Origin: Phaeovulum molybdatiresistens
GTDB lineage: Bacteria; Pseudomonadota; Alphaproteobacteria; Rhodobacterales; Rhodobacteraceae
Direction of reading: 5' to 3'
Assembly (NCBI RefSeq): GCF_023544865.1
Contig: NZ_JAMJFX010000019.1
Span: 1-64,000 of the forward strand
DNA: 64,000 nucleotides
Part shown: positions 44,333 through 53,436 of the stretch, piece after piece
Position numbering within the stretch: position 1 is the first letter of the stretch
Layout of the letters: the number at the start of each line of letters is the position of its first letter
The notes under the pieces: model-generated
What the model was told of the DNA's origin: nothing
The model's input: the letters and a program-made list of their open reading frames with translations, nothing else
Database searches by the model: none
Position numbers and translations under genes: made by a program

Positions 44333-47061
44333 ACGCCGTTGAGATTGAACAAGCCGTTTCCGAACTCGCTGAGCAGCCTTTTGATGCGGCCGAGTTTCCC
44401 TATGCCTTCCTCATGGCCTTCGGAAACAAGGACACGACGATCAAGCGCCTGCGCACCGGCGCGTCGAACAAGTCCGACATTGGCGGCGTCCTGCAGACCA
44501 ACAACATCCACCTTGCGACTTGCGCGCCGGGCGACATCGCGGCAACCCTCACTGCGCTGCGCGACAGCCCTGCCACCACCCGCGCCAAGGCGAAATTCAT
44601 CCTCGCCACCGATGGCATCGACCTCGAGGCCGAGGACATCACCACTGGCGAAACCATCGCCTGCCGCTACGCCGATTTCCCCGACCATTTCGGGTTCTTC
44701 CTGCCGCTCGCCGGTATCTCCACCGTCAAGCAGATCCGAGAGAGCGCCTTTGACATCCGCGCGACCAGCCGCCTCAACCGGCTTTATGTCGAATTGATCA
44801 AGGACAACCCCGACTGGGGCAGCGCCGACAAACGCCACGACATGAACCATTTCATGGCGCGGCTGATCTTCTGCTTCTTCGCCGAAGACACCGACATCTT
44901 CGTCAGCGACAACCTGTTCACCGCCACTATCGACCAGATGGCCAACCGCGACGGGTCGAACACGCACGAAGTCATCGGCGAGATCTTCCGCGCGATGAAC
45001 ACCCCCATCCCCAAGCGGGCCGAGGCCAAGCTGCCCCGTTGGGCCGACACCTTTCCCTATGTGAACGGCGGGCTCTTCTCCGGCAGCACCGAGGTCCCCC
45101 GCTTTTCCAAGATCGCGCAGCGCTACCTGTCCCATATCGGCAGCCTCGACTGGACGCAGATCAACCCCGACATTTTCGGGTCGATGATCCAGGCCGTCGC
45201 GGATGAAGAGGAACGCTCGGTCCTTGGCATGCACTACACCTCGGTGCCGAACATCCTGAAGGTGCTGAACCCGCTCTTCCTCGATGATCTTCGGGCAGAG
45301 CTGGAGGCGGCGAGCGACAATGCGCGCAAGCTGGCCAATCTGCGCGCCCGCATGGCCAAAATCCGCGTCTTCGATCCCGCTTGCGGGTCGGGCAACTTCC
45401 TTGTCATCGCCTACAAGGAAATGCGCGCGCTGGAGTATGAGATCAACAAGCGCCGGGGCGAGCCGCATCGCCGCACCGACATTCCCCTGACCAACTATCG
45501 CGGGATCGAGCTGCGGGATTTCTCGGCAGAGATCGCGCGGCTGGCGCTGATCATCGCGGAATACCAATGCGACGTGACCTATCGCGGCCAGAAAGAGGCG
45601 CTGGCCGAGTTCCTGCCGCTGGATGCGCAGAACTGGATCACCTGCGGCAACGCCCTGCGGCTGGACTGGCTGTCCATCTGCCCGCCCACGGGGACGGGGG
45701 TGAAGTTTCAGGCCGATGACCTGTTCATGCAGCCAGAGGATCAGGCGCAGATCGACTTCGCGAATGAGGGGGGCGAGACCTACATCTGCGGGAACCCGCC
45801 TTATCTGGGGAGTCAATGGCGAACGACAGAACAACAGGAAGACATGGAGCGAGTTTTTGCGCCCATTACAAAAACCTATCGTGATTTAGACTATGTGGCC
45901 TGCTGGTTCGCAAAAGCGGTCCAGTATGGTAAGTCGGTTGATTGCAAATCCGCCTTTGTGGCAACGAAGTCTATTTGCCAGGGCATCCAAGTGGCAATGC
46001 TGTGGCCATTCATATTTTCGAGCGGAGCGGAAATATTCTTCGCGCATCGACCATTCACCTGGCAGAACCTTGCAAAGTCAAACGCTGGCGTGACAGTTGT
46101 AATCGTGGGACTTTCGTTTGCCGCATCTGAACGAAAACGCCTTTTCGACGCAGAGAATGAGATGAGCGTGCCGAATATTGGCCCTTACCTCATTCCGATG
46201 TCAAACACCATCGTGGCGAAATCGTCTTACTCGTTGAACGGCCTCCCTGAAATGGACTATGGCAACAAGCCTTCAGATGGTGGCGAACTAATTTTGAGCA
46301 GAGAAGACGTACGAGCGCTTCTTGAGGATTTTCCGCAGGCTTCAGTGCTTGTTAAGAAATACGTTGGCGCTCAGGAGTTTACCAAATCAAGCCACAGATA
46401 CTGCTTGTGGATTGAAAACGACAATGTTGCACTTGCTAAAGAAATTCCTCCAATCAAGCAAAGACTTGATGCCGTCCAGAAAATCCGCTCAAGCAGTAAA
46501 GGGCTACAGTCGCAGAGCAATGCCGATACACCACATCGTTTTGTTTATGCGCCCCATCGGCAGGGTAGCGCGCTAATTGTACCTTCGATCACATCGTCTA
46601 ATCGAGAGTACTTGCCATGTGGTTTCATCGACGACGCAACTGTGGCATCGAACAAATGCGCGGTTGTTTACGATGCAGAGCTTTGGCTTTTGGCGATAGT
46701 AGCCAGTTCACTTCATCTACAATGGATTGCTAGTGTTTGTGTCAGAATGAGAAATGATTTCAGTTATTCCAACACCCTGGGCTGGAACACCTTTCCCGTC
46801 CCCAAACTGACCGAAAAGAACCGCGCCGACCTGACAGCGGCAGCCGAAGGCATCCTTCTGGCCCGCGAGGCGCATTTCCCCGCCACCATCGCCGACCTCT
46901 ACGACCCCGAGAAAATGCCCGCGAACCTGCGCGCCGCGCATGACCACAACGACGAGGTGCTCGAACGCATCTACATCGGCCGCCGCTTCCGCAACGACAC
47001 CGAACGGCTGGAAAAACTGTTCGAGATGTACACGAAGATGACGACGAAGGTGAGTGCATGA
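44329..47061 (+). CDS. MmeI-like class I DNA methyltransferase
   Basis: A 910-aa protein. FDPACGSGNFLVIAYKEMR (motif I, ~residue 348) and CGNPPYLGSQW (motif IV, NPPY, ~490) mark an N6-adenine methyltransferase of the MmeI/type IIL architecture. Residues ~500-815 form a target-recognition region; its DNA (about 45830-46770) is strikingly AT-richer than both flanks, which suggests exchange of specificity. The N-terminal ~250 residues are helical and lack an evident PD-ExK nuclease motif, so cleavage probably comes from another gene. The gene is coupled to the FitB toxin upstream and overlaps the next gene by 4 bp. Confidence 0.85.
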   Translation: MNAVEIEQAVSELAEQPFDAAEFPYAFLMAFGNKDTTIKRLRTGASNKSDIGGVLQTNNIHLATCAPGDIAATLTALRDSPATTRAKAKFILATDGIDLEAEDITTGETIACRYADFPDHFGFFLPLAGISTVKQIRESAFDIRATSRLNRLYVELIKDNPDWGSADKRHDMNHFMARLIFCFFAEDTDIFVSDNLFTATIDQMANRDGSNTHEVIGEIFRAMNTPIPKRAEAKLPRWADTFPYVNGGLFSGSTEVPRFSKIAQRYLSHIGSLDWTQINPDIFGSMIQAVADEEERSVLGMHYTSVPNILKVLNPLFLDDLRAELEAASDNARKLANLRARMAKIRVFDPACGSGNFLVIAYKEMRALEYEINKRRGEPHRRTDIPLTNYRGIELRDFSAEIARLALIIAEYQCDVTYRGQKEALAEFLPLDAQNWITCGNALRLDWLSICPPTGTGVKFQADDLFMQPEDQAQIDFANEGGETYICGNPPYLGSQWRTTEQQEDMERVFAPITKTYRDLDYVACWFAKAVQYGKSVDCKSAFVATKSICQGIQVAMLWPFIFSSGAEIFFAHRPFTWQNLAKSNAGVTVVIVGLSFAASERKRLFDAENEMSVPNIGPYLIPMSNTIVAKSSYSLNGLPEMDYGNKPSDGGELILSREDVRALLEDFPQASVLVKKYVGAQEFTKSSHRYCLWIENDNVALAKEIPPIKQRLDAVQKIRSSSKGLQSQSNADTPHRFVYAPHRQGSALIVPSITSSNREYLPCGFIDDATVASNKCAVVYDAELWLLAIVASSLHLQWIASVCVRMRNDFSYSNTLGWNTFPVPKLTEKNRADLTAAAEGILLAREAHFPATIADLYDPEKMPANLRAAHDHNDEVLERIYIGRRFRNDTERLEKLFEMYTKMTTKVSA

Positions 47062-47543
47062 CCACCAGTGACTTCATGCCAATCGAAAGGTTCTATGCGC
47101 TCAAATCGACATTTGAGCGGATTTGGGGTAAGGATACCTACCTCGATCTGAAGCATTGCTCCGATCTGAAGGTCTGGAAGAAATATTGTGAGAGAACCCT
47201 CCGGGTGACCGAAATGGCCGCGGCTGAGACTGTTCGCATAGCCGATGATGAATGGCACAAAGGTCTATCGGAAATCATCCAACACGGGATCAGCGGCGTG
47301 AAGGCTGCAAAGAGTTTTGACGACCTTTTCCAGTATTTTGCTGCGGCCTACACAGAAATTTCATTTCACCAGATGGGGTTTATGCCAAGCGTCCATCTTG
47401 CAACCCGCTCGCAGCTTCGGAAGGGTACTTGGTGTTTAGATCGATATCGGTCGGTCCAGTATGTCCAGAATGCGGATCAAAAGGCACATCTTGCACAACG
47501 GTTGCAAGGTCGCAAGAACCAGGCCGATCCTGATGGGGCTTAA
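47058..47543 (+). CDS. AT-rich hypothetical protein 1 in the defence operon
   Basis: A 161-aa soluble, helix-rich protein whose ATG overlaps the methyltransferase stop by 4 bp. The composition is AT-richer than the flanking genes. No domain is recognised. Its fixed place between methyltransferase and helicase suggests a specificity, immunity or regulatory subunit, which is inference. Confidence 0.55.
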   Translation: MTTSDFMPIERFYALKSTFERIWGKDTYLDLKHCSDLKVWKKYCERTLRVTEMAAAETVRIADDEWHKGLSEIIQHGISGVKAAKSFDDLFQYFAAAYTEISFHQMGFMPSVHLATRSQLRKGTWCLDRYRSVQYVQNADQKAHLAQRLQGRKNQADPDGA

Positions 47544-47973
47544 GAATTATCAGATTTTGTTGCAGATGGCGGTGTGTGACATGGCCCGCTGCCCAGGAAC
47601 CTTTCGCGAGCGGCTTCTGCTGGCTTGGGCCAACCACATATATAAATTCAATTGGGTAGAGCTGGAAGCAATGTTGATGCCCGAAGACCTTCCTGTTTTC
47701 CAGGAATTCAAGAAACGAATGGTTGATGACTTGCACGAAGCAATTGATTCTAAACGCAAGCTGCTTCATGAGCAATTCAAGGATGGCCCCAGCTCGCTCT
47801 CAGATGAACAGATCGCGAAATATGCGAATGCTGAGACAGTAATCCGCGCCATGAGCGGACAACGAGCAAAGCGCTCGGTGGACGCCATCGTTGAAATGTA
47901 TGCCGCTGTTGTCGCCACAGTGGATTATGTAGCAGTATTCCCATTTCAAGGTGTCAATGGAGGTGAGGCTTGA
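47533..47973 (+). CDS. AT-rich hypothetical protein 2 in the defence operon
   Basis: A 146-aa helical protein (residues ~20-70 contain FRERLLLAWANHIYKFNWVELEAML). I take the ATG at 47533, which overlaps the previous gene by 11 bp; the frame stays open to 47461. Its stop overlaps the helicase ATG (TGATG). No family is recognised. Confidence 0.5.
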   Translation: MGLKNYQILLQMAVCDMARCPGTFRERLLLAWANHIYKFNWVELEAMLMPEDLPVFQEFKKRMVDDLHEAIDSKRKLLHEQFKDGPSSLSDEQIAKYANAETVIRAMSGQRAKRSVDAIVEMYAAVVATVDYVAVFPFQGVNGGEA

Positions 47974-50021
47974 TGATGCAGAATGTTCCCTCCGTCTCGG
48001 TCAAATACGCCGCCAATGGCAGCTCGACCAAGTCGAACGAGCTGGGCATGCGCGCGATGCAGGAACGCGCCTATGAAAAGCGGGGCGAGCAATACCTGTT
48101 GATCAAGTCGCCCCCGGCCTCGGGCAAAAGCCGCGCGCTGATGTTCATCGCGCTCGACAAGCTGCACAATCAGGGCCTGCGTCAGGCCATCGTCGTGGTG
48201 CCGGAAAAGTCCATCGGGTCCAGCTTCAACGACGAGCCGCTCAGCAAGTATGGCTTCTGGGCCGATTGGGAGGTGAAGCCGCAATGGAACCTGTGTAACG
48301 CGCCCGGAGGGGATGACGGCAAGGTTGGCGCGGTCGGCAAGTTCCTGGCGAGCGACGACAAGGTGCTGGTCTGCACCCATGCGACCTTCCGCTTTGCTGT
48401 CGACAAGTTCGGGATCGAGGCCTTCGATGATCGGCTGATTGCGGTGGACGAATTCCACCACGTCTCGGCCAATCCCGACAACAAGCTGGGCACGCATCTG
48501 GGCGCGCTGGTCGCGCGCGACAAGGTGCACCTCGTGGCGATGACCGGGTCCTATTTCCGCGGCGATGCCGAGGCCGTTCTGTCGCCCGAGGACGAGGCGA
48601 AGTTCGATACCGTCACCTACACCTACTATGAGCAGCTGAACGGCTACAAATACCTTAAGACGCTCGATATCGGGTATTTCTTCTATTCCGGGTCCTATGC
48701 GGATGACATCCTCAAGGTGCTGGACCCGACCGAGAAGACGATCCTGCACATCCCGAACGTCAACTCGCGCGAGAGCACGAAGGACAAGCACCGCGAGGTC
48801 GAGCACATCATTGATGCTCTCGGCGACTGGCAGGGCACCGACCCCGCCACCGGGTTTCAGCTGGTCAAGACGCCCGAGGGGCGTGTGCTGCGCATCGCGG
48901 ATCTGGTGGATGATGAACCCGCCAAGCGGGACAAGGTTTCCGCCGCGCTGAAGGACCCCTCGCAGAAGAACAACCGCGATCATGTCGACATCATCATCGC
49001 GTTGGGGATGGCGAAGGAGGGGTTCGACTGGATCTGGTGCGAACACGCCCTGACGGTCGGCTATCGCGCCAGCCTGACCGAGATCGTGCAGATTATCGGC
49101 CGCGCCACCCGCGATGCCGAGGGCAAGACGCGCGCCCGGTTCACCAATCTGATCGCCGAGCCTGACGCCGCGGCCGAGGCCGTGACCGAGGCGGTCAACG
49201 ACACGCTGAAGGCGATCGCCGCGAGCCTGCTGATGGAGCAGGTGCTGGCCCCGCGTTTCAACTTCACGCCCAAGACCGTGAAAAGCGGCCCTGTCGAAGG
49301 GTTCGATTATGGCGAGGGCGGCTATGATCCGAGCAAGGAAAACGTTGGCTTCAACGAGGCCAGCGGGCAGTTCCAGATCGAGATCAAGGGCCTGGTCGAA
49401 CCCAAGAGCAAGGAAGCCAAGCGCATCTGCCAGGAAGACCTCAACGAGGTGATCACCGCTTTCGTCCAGGACAAGACCACGATCGAACGCGGGCTCTTCG
49501 ATGAGGAGCTGGTGCCCGAGGAACTCACGCAGGTTCGCATGGGCAAGATCGTGGGGGCAAGGTTCCCGGAGCTGGACGCCGAGGATCAGGAAGCCGTACG
49601 CCAGCATGCGGTGGCCGCGCTGAACCTGACCCAGAAAGCAAAGGAGATCGCTCTTTCGAGCGGCGATGACACGCAGACTACGGGAAACACCGCGCTGATC
49701 GACGGGGTGCGCAAATTCGCCATGGATGTGCGTGAGCTCGACATCGACTTGATCGACCGGATCAACCCCTTCGGCGAAGCCTATTCGATCTTGGCAAAGA
49801 CGATGAGCGAGGAGAGCCTTCGGCAGGTTCAGGCCGTGATCTCGGCGAAGAAGGTGCAACTGTCACCGGACGAGGCGCGCGATCTGGCGAAGCGTGCTGT
49901 CAAGTTCAAGCAGGAGCGGGGCCGTCTGCCTTCCATCACATCGCCTGATCCGTGGGAGAAGAAAATGGCCGAAGGCGTGGCTTACCTCGCGCGCATGAAG
50001 CAGGAGGCTGCCAATGGCTAA
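47973..50021 (+). CDS. SF2 DEAD/DEAH-box helicase of a restriction-like system
   Basis: A 682-aa helicase with Walker A SPPASGKSRA (~residue 46), DEFHHV (motif II, ~165), a MTGSYFRGD motif III region and QIIGRATRDAEGKTRARF (motif VI, ~375). This is the translocase type of restriction and defence helicases. A GGAGGTGAG site precedes ATG 47973. It overlaps the GIY-YIG gene by 8 bp. Confidence 0.88.
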   Translation: MMQNVPSVSVKYAANGSSTKSNELGMRAMQERAYEKRGEQYLLIKSPPASGKSRALMFIALDKLHNQGLRQAIVVVPEKSIGSSFNDEPLSKYGFWADWEVKPQWNLCNAPGGDDGKVGAVGKFLASDDKVLVCTHATFRFAVDKFGIEAFDDRLIAVDEFHHVSANPDNKLGTHLGALVARDKVHLVAMTGSYFRGDAEAVLSPEDEAKFDTVTYTYYEQLNGYKYLKTLDIGYFFYSGSYADDILKVLDPTEKTILHIPNVNSRESTKDKHREVEHIIDALGDWQGTDPATGFQLVKTPEGRVLRIADLVDDEPAKRDKVSAALKDPSQKNNRDHVDIIIALGMAKEGFDWIWCEHALTVGYRASLTEIVQIIGRATRDAEGKTRARFTNLIAEPDAAAEAVTEAVNDTLKAIAASLLMEQVLAPRFNFTPKTVKSGPVEGFDYGEGGYDPSKENVGFNEASGQFQIEIKGLVEPKSKEAKRICQEDLNEVITAFVQDKTTIERGLFDEELVPEELTQVRMGKIVGARFPELDAEDQEAVRQHAVAALNLTQKAKEIALSSGDDTQTTGNTALIDGVRKFAMDVRELDIDLIDRINPFGEAYSILAKTMSEESLRQVQAVISAKKVQLSPDEARDLAKRAVKFKQERGRLPSITSPDPWEKKMAEGVAYLARMKQEAANG

Positions 50022-51207
50022 GGGTTTCACCGACGAAGACGATGCCCTTCTTGCTGAGCTTGGCGTCGAGGTCGAAGTCAAGAAGCAGCTCAGCCGCACA
50101 CCACGCGAAGAACGCATCATCGCAGGCTTTGAAGAGATCCTTCGGTTCGCCGATGAATTCGGTCGCCCGCCACAGCACGGTGAAGACCGCGATATCTTCG
50201 AACGTCTCTATGCAGTGCGCCTCGATCGGATCCGCGACTTACAGGAATGCCGCGATCTCGTCGCGCCCTTTGACAAACACGAACTTCTGTCAGAGGGCCC
50301 GACGCTCGTAGCGACGGACACGGATGAGCTCGATGATGACGCGCTTCTGGCGGAACTGGGTGTGGCGGTAGATGCATCCCCGCTTACCGAATTGAAGCAT
50401 GTCCGCTCTACCGCTGAGAAAAAGGCCGCCGACGAGGTCGCCAACCGTGAAAAATGCGAAGATTTCTCAAAGTTCAAGCCATTGTTCGAGATGGTCCAAA
50501 AGGAACTGGACACCGGTTTGCGCGAAACGCGCCCTTTCGAGATGAAAGCGGAGATCGAGAAGGGCCGCTTTTTCATCGTCGGCGGTCAGAAAGCCTATGT
50601 TGCTGAAAAGGGTGAGACCATCACGAATGAACAAGGTCGTACGGATGCGCGGCTGCGGGTAATCTTTGATAACGGCACCGAGAGCAATATGCTGATGCGC
50701 TCGCTCCAGCGTGCGTTGAACAAGGACGACGCCGGACGCCGGATAACTGACCCATCGGCGGGCCCGCTTTTTTCGGACCAGACCATCGATGGGGATGAAG
50801 CGAGCGGGATCATCTATGTGCTTCGCAGCAAGTCCGATCATCCACTCGTCACAGAAAACCGGGAACTGGTGCACAAGATCGGCGTCACCAATATGAGCGT
50901 CGAAAAGCGGATCGCCGGCGCGCATTTGCAGCCGACGTTCCTGATGGCGAATGTCGAGGTGGTTGCGACATACGAGCTTTACAACATCAATCGGTCCAAG
51001 CTGGAGAACCTGATCCACCGCATTTTCGAACCTGCACGGCTCGAAATCGAGATCATGGATCGCTTTGGACGGCCTGTGGTCCCGCGAGAATGGTTCCTCG
51101 TACCTCTTTTTGTCATAAACGACGCTGTGGAAAAGATCAGGGACGGCACAATAACCAGCTATCGCTATGATCCCCACGCTGCCCAACTCAAACGGATTTC
51201 GGGGTAG
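50014..51207 (+). CDS. GIY-YIG (T5orf172-type) nuclease
   Basis: A 397-aa protein. The C-terminal ~130 residues form a GIY-YIG-like domain (SGIIYVLRSKSD, then HKIGVT and RIAGAHLQPT), of the T5orf172/Mug113 group. The N-terminal part carries two copies of DDALLAELGV (residues ~9-18 and ~108-117), and the second half links to it through a helical segment. It is the likely DNA-cutting subunit of the operon. It starts 8 bp inside the helicase gene. Confidence 0.8.
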   Translation: MAKGFTDEDDALLAELGVEVEVKKQLSRTPREERIIAGFEEILRFADEFGRPPQHGEDRDIFERLYAVRLDRIRDLQECRDLVAPFDKHELLSEGPTLVATDTDELDDDALLAELGVAVDASPLTELKHVRSTAEKKAADEVANREKCEDFSKFKPLFEMVQKELDTGLRETRPFEMKAEIEKGRFFIVGGQKAYVAEKGETITNEQGRTDARLRVIFDNGTESNMLMRSLQRALNKDDAGRRITDPSAGPLFSDQTIDGDEASGIIYVLRSKSDHPLVTENRELVHKIGVTNMSVEKRIAGAHLQPTFLMANVEVVATYELYNINRSKLENLIHRIFEPARLEIEIMDRFGRPVVPREWFLVPLFVINDAVEKIRDGTITSYRYDPHAAQLKRISG

Positions 51208-51215
51208 GTTGGGCG

Positions 51216-51425
51216 ATGGATCGGGACAGTCACACGCGTCGAGGGAAATGGTCAGAGGCAGGCGTCCCGAAAAAAGGCTGGACCTGTGTCGGGGTCGAAG
51301 ACTTGGAAGAGCCCAGCCAACTCTGCGAGATGTGTGACAGTGCCGAAATCCGGTATGCCCATATCATGGAGCATCCAGACTATCCCGGTTCGCTTCAGGT
51401 AGGTTGTGCAGGTTGTCGAGAGTAA
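51216..51425 (+). CDS. Small Cys-containing protein, probably truncated
   Basis: A 69-aa protein beginning MDRDSHTRRGKWSEAGVP and containing LCEMCDSAEIRYAHIMEH and a terminal GCAGC. It resembles small zinc-binding proteins found next to such helicase/GIY-YIG operons, which continue past the second Cys pair. Here the frame stops soon after, so the C-terminus may have been lost by mutation. It starts 8 bp after the GIY-YIG stop. Confidence 0.55.
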   Translation: MDRDSHTRRGKWSEAGVPKKGWTCVGVEDLEEPSQLCEMCDSAEIRYAHIMEHPDYPGSLQVGCAGCRE

Positions 51426-51742
51426 TGGCTTGGGTAATGGCAGGTCTCCTGCTCCCGGGGGGTCAATTCACGGAAAGAAGGGCAGACCAGCCTTCATGCG
51501 GCGCTTAAGGCACTGCGCGCCACGGGCTTCGCCTGAGCAAGGCCGCAATCAGCATGGCAGGAGGCGCCCCGCAAGCGCCTTACCTTCAGCGTCCGGTGAT
51601 CTGGCAGACGGTAGGATCAGGAATTGAACACCAGGGGCAAGGGAAGAGCCCCTTCAAATGGAAGACTCCAAATTGCCCTGCAATCATGCTAGATATGGGG
51701 CTAGAGCGAACGGTGCGCTACAAGATGTTCTGAGGTTGTGAG
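51426..51742. other. Intergenic gap, no gene recognised
   Basis: The 317-bp gap contains AGGCGC-CCCGCAA-GCGCCT (a 6-bp stem, about 51562-51581), a plausible terminator of the defence operon. No convincing ORF is seen. Decayed remains of the truncated Cys protein could lie at its start. Confidence 0.4.
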
Positions 51743-52771
51743 ATGTTTGAAGAAACACAACGATTTTTGCGGAGCCTCGAAGGCGGCGGCGAAGTCTCGA
51801 TCCTCATTGAGGACGACGAGGAAGGCTACTTCGACCGTGAATGCCCATCGGATGAATGCCTTTTCCAGTTCAAGGTGCTCAGCGAAGATTGGCATAAGGC
51901 CAAGGAAGCAGAGCGGCTTCACTGTCCCGCCTGCGGCCATACCGATCACAGCGACCGTTGGTGGACACAGCAACAGGTCGAGCACATGCACGCGGCTGCC
52001 GTGGCGCAGATTCAAGGCGGCCTCAATCGAGTACTGAAAACCGATGCTGCCCGGTTCAACCGGAGCAGGCCGCGCGGCGGCTTCATTTCGATGACGATGA
52101 AAGTGGATTCCCGGCCGCAGCATGTCATGCTGCCCCCTACCGCCACCGACCCAATGGCGCTGAAGATCACCTGCCCGTCCTGCACCTGCCGCTATGCCGT
52201 GATCGGGGCTGCCTATTTCTGTCCCGCTTGCGGCCACAGCGCCGCCGAACAGGTCTTTGAGCAGACCATCGCTGGGATCAAGGCCACCCTGAAGGCGCTC
52301 GACCAGGTGCGCGCCGCCATGCCGGATCGCGACACCGCCGAAACCACCGTGCGCGTCGTGATCGAGAACGGCTTGCAGAACGCCGTCACCGCCTTTCAGC
52401 GTGTGGTCGAAGCACTGTTTGTGGAGCTTCCCGCGCCTCCTAGGACAAGGCGGAACGCTTTCCAGAACCTTGCCGAGGGCAGCACCCTTTGGCAGCAGAC
52501 AACGGGGCAGGGCTATGACGCCCATCTCGACGCCCCCTCCCTCGACCAACTCGCGCGGGCGTTCCAGCAGCGCCATCTGCTTGCCCACCGGCAGGGACTT
52601 GTCGATGAGGAGTATATCGCCAAGAGCGGTGACACCCGCTACCGGCCCGGCCAGCGGCTTGTACTTCGCGCCGAAGGCGTCACCGAGGCCGTCGAGCTTG
52701 TCGAAAAGCTCGTTGCGGGGCTTCGGGATGATGCAAGCATTGCCCGTTCAAGGCAGGGGCCTTCACCATAA
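51743..52771 (+). CDS. Zinc-ribbon protein with HEPN-like C-terminus
   Basis: A 342-aa protein. It has one Cys set of the CPSDEC...CPACG form (residues ~35-64) and a second zinc ribbon TCPSCTC...FCPACGH (~142-165). The C-terminal helical domain contains FQQRHLLAHRQGLVDEEYI, an Rx4H motif with HEPN-like context (~residues 274-292). HEPN proteins are often toxin RNases in defence systems. It starts with its own GAGG site after a 317-bp gap, so it may be a separate transcript. Both domain calls are by eye. Confidence 0.6.
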   Translation: MFEETQRFLRSLEGGGEVSILIEDDEEGYFDRECPSDECLFQFKVLSEDWHKAKEAERLHCPACGHTDHSDRWWTQQQVEHMHAAAVAQIQGGLNRVLKTDAARFNRSRPRGGFISMTMKVDSRPQHVMLPPTATDPMALKITCPSCTCRYAVIGAAYFCPACGHSAAEQVFEQTIAGIKATLKALDQVRAAMPDRDTAETTVRVVIENGLQNAVTAFQRVVEALFVELPAPPRTRRNAFQNLAEGSTLWQQTTGQGYDAHLDAPSLDQLARAFQQRHLLAHRQGLVDEEYIAKSGDTRYRPGQRLVLRAEGVTEAVELVEKLVAGLRDDASIARSRQGPSP

Positions 52772-53003
52772 ATACTGGCAGGGGCGCGGCGCCACGATAT
52801 TTGAAGGCCACCGGCTTCCAGTCTGCCCTTGCCGCTCCGAGAACCGTGCGCGTGCGCTCGTGGATGATCGATCCGTTGCCTCTGTGATCCCTCGCCGCAA
52901 AAGCTACGCCTTCAAAGGAGCCGCATTACCGTGGCGCGGTAGGTTGGACAGGGAGGCTGAAAGAAAAGAAATTGGGCCTGTCGGAACGGGTTCGGTTCCA
53001 ACG

Positions 53004-53036
53004 CATGAGTTATAGAATTCTATTCTATAACTCATG
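53004..53036. repeat. Perfect AT-rich 33-bp palindrome
   Basis: Arms CATGAGTTATAGAAT and ATTCTATAACTCATG (15 bp each, perfect) are separated by TCT. It is preceded by a GGAAC/GTTCC hairpin. It lies between two convergent genes in the otherwise empty 52772-53120 gap, so it could be a bidirectional terminator or a binding or recombination site. It is very AT-rich against a GC-rich background. Confidence 0.7.
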
Positions 53037-53120
53037 ATGCGCTGAATTTGGCATGGCCTGCTATGCGACTGGCACTCTGCACCGCCCTTGATCGCCTGGC
53101 CCGCAGTCAGATTACGCCTG

Positions 53121-53291
53121 TCAGGCGGCCTCGACCATCGGCTCGTAGCGCACATCGGGCATGGCATCATTGAGCCAGGCAGGCTGCAGGTCGCCATTGT
53201 TCCATTGGTACAGGTAGCCCACCAGCGTGTCGGTCTTCTTGCAGAGGATGCGCATGATCGGTTCGGCCGTAAGCCGCGGTAAAATGGTCAT
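53121..53291 (-). CDS. Small conserved-looking protein (56 aa)
   Basis: On the minus strand an ATG at 53291 with a GAGAGGAG ribosome binding site opens a 56-aa frame containing MRILCKKTDTLVGYLYQWNNG and DLQPAWL, ending VEAA. Composition looks like a real protein and not a shadow, and no other frame competes. The family is unknown to me. It lies downstream of virC2 in the same direction. Confidence 0.55.
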   Translation of the reverse strand: MTILPRLTAEPIMRILCKKTDTLVGYLYQWNNGDLQPAWLNDAMPDVRYEPMVEAA

Positions 53292-53436
53292 GATGTGCTC
53301 CTCTCAAACTGACCTCAGGACTTGTTAACAACGAGGCCGCAATATCGTTTTGAACGTCTTAGGGTTGGGTTTCTGCAACTGCAAGATGAAGTCGGCGGCC
53401 TCGGCAAGAACCCACCGACAAAAGGACAAGTTGTCT

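Noticed and set aside
44164..45834. 556-codon minus-strand open frame
   Set aside because: Antisense to the methyltransferase, which has clear motif I and NPPY.
47946..49859. 637-codon minus-strand open frame
   Set aside because: Antisense to the SF2 helicase, whose motifs are intact; codon pattern mirrors it.
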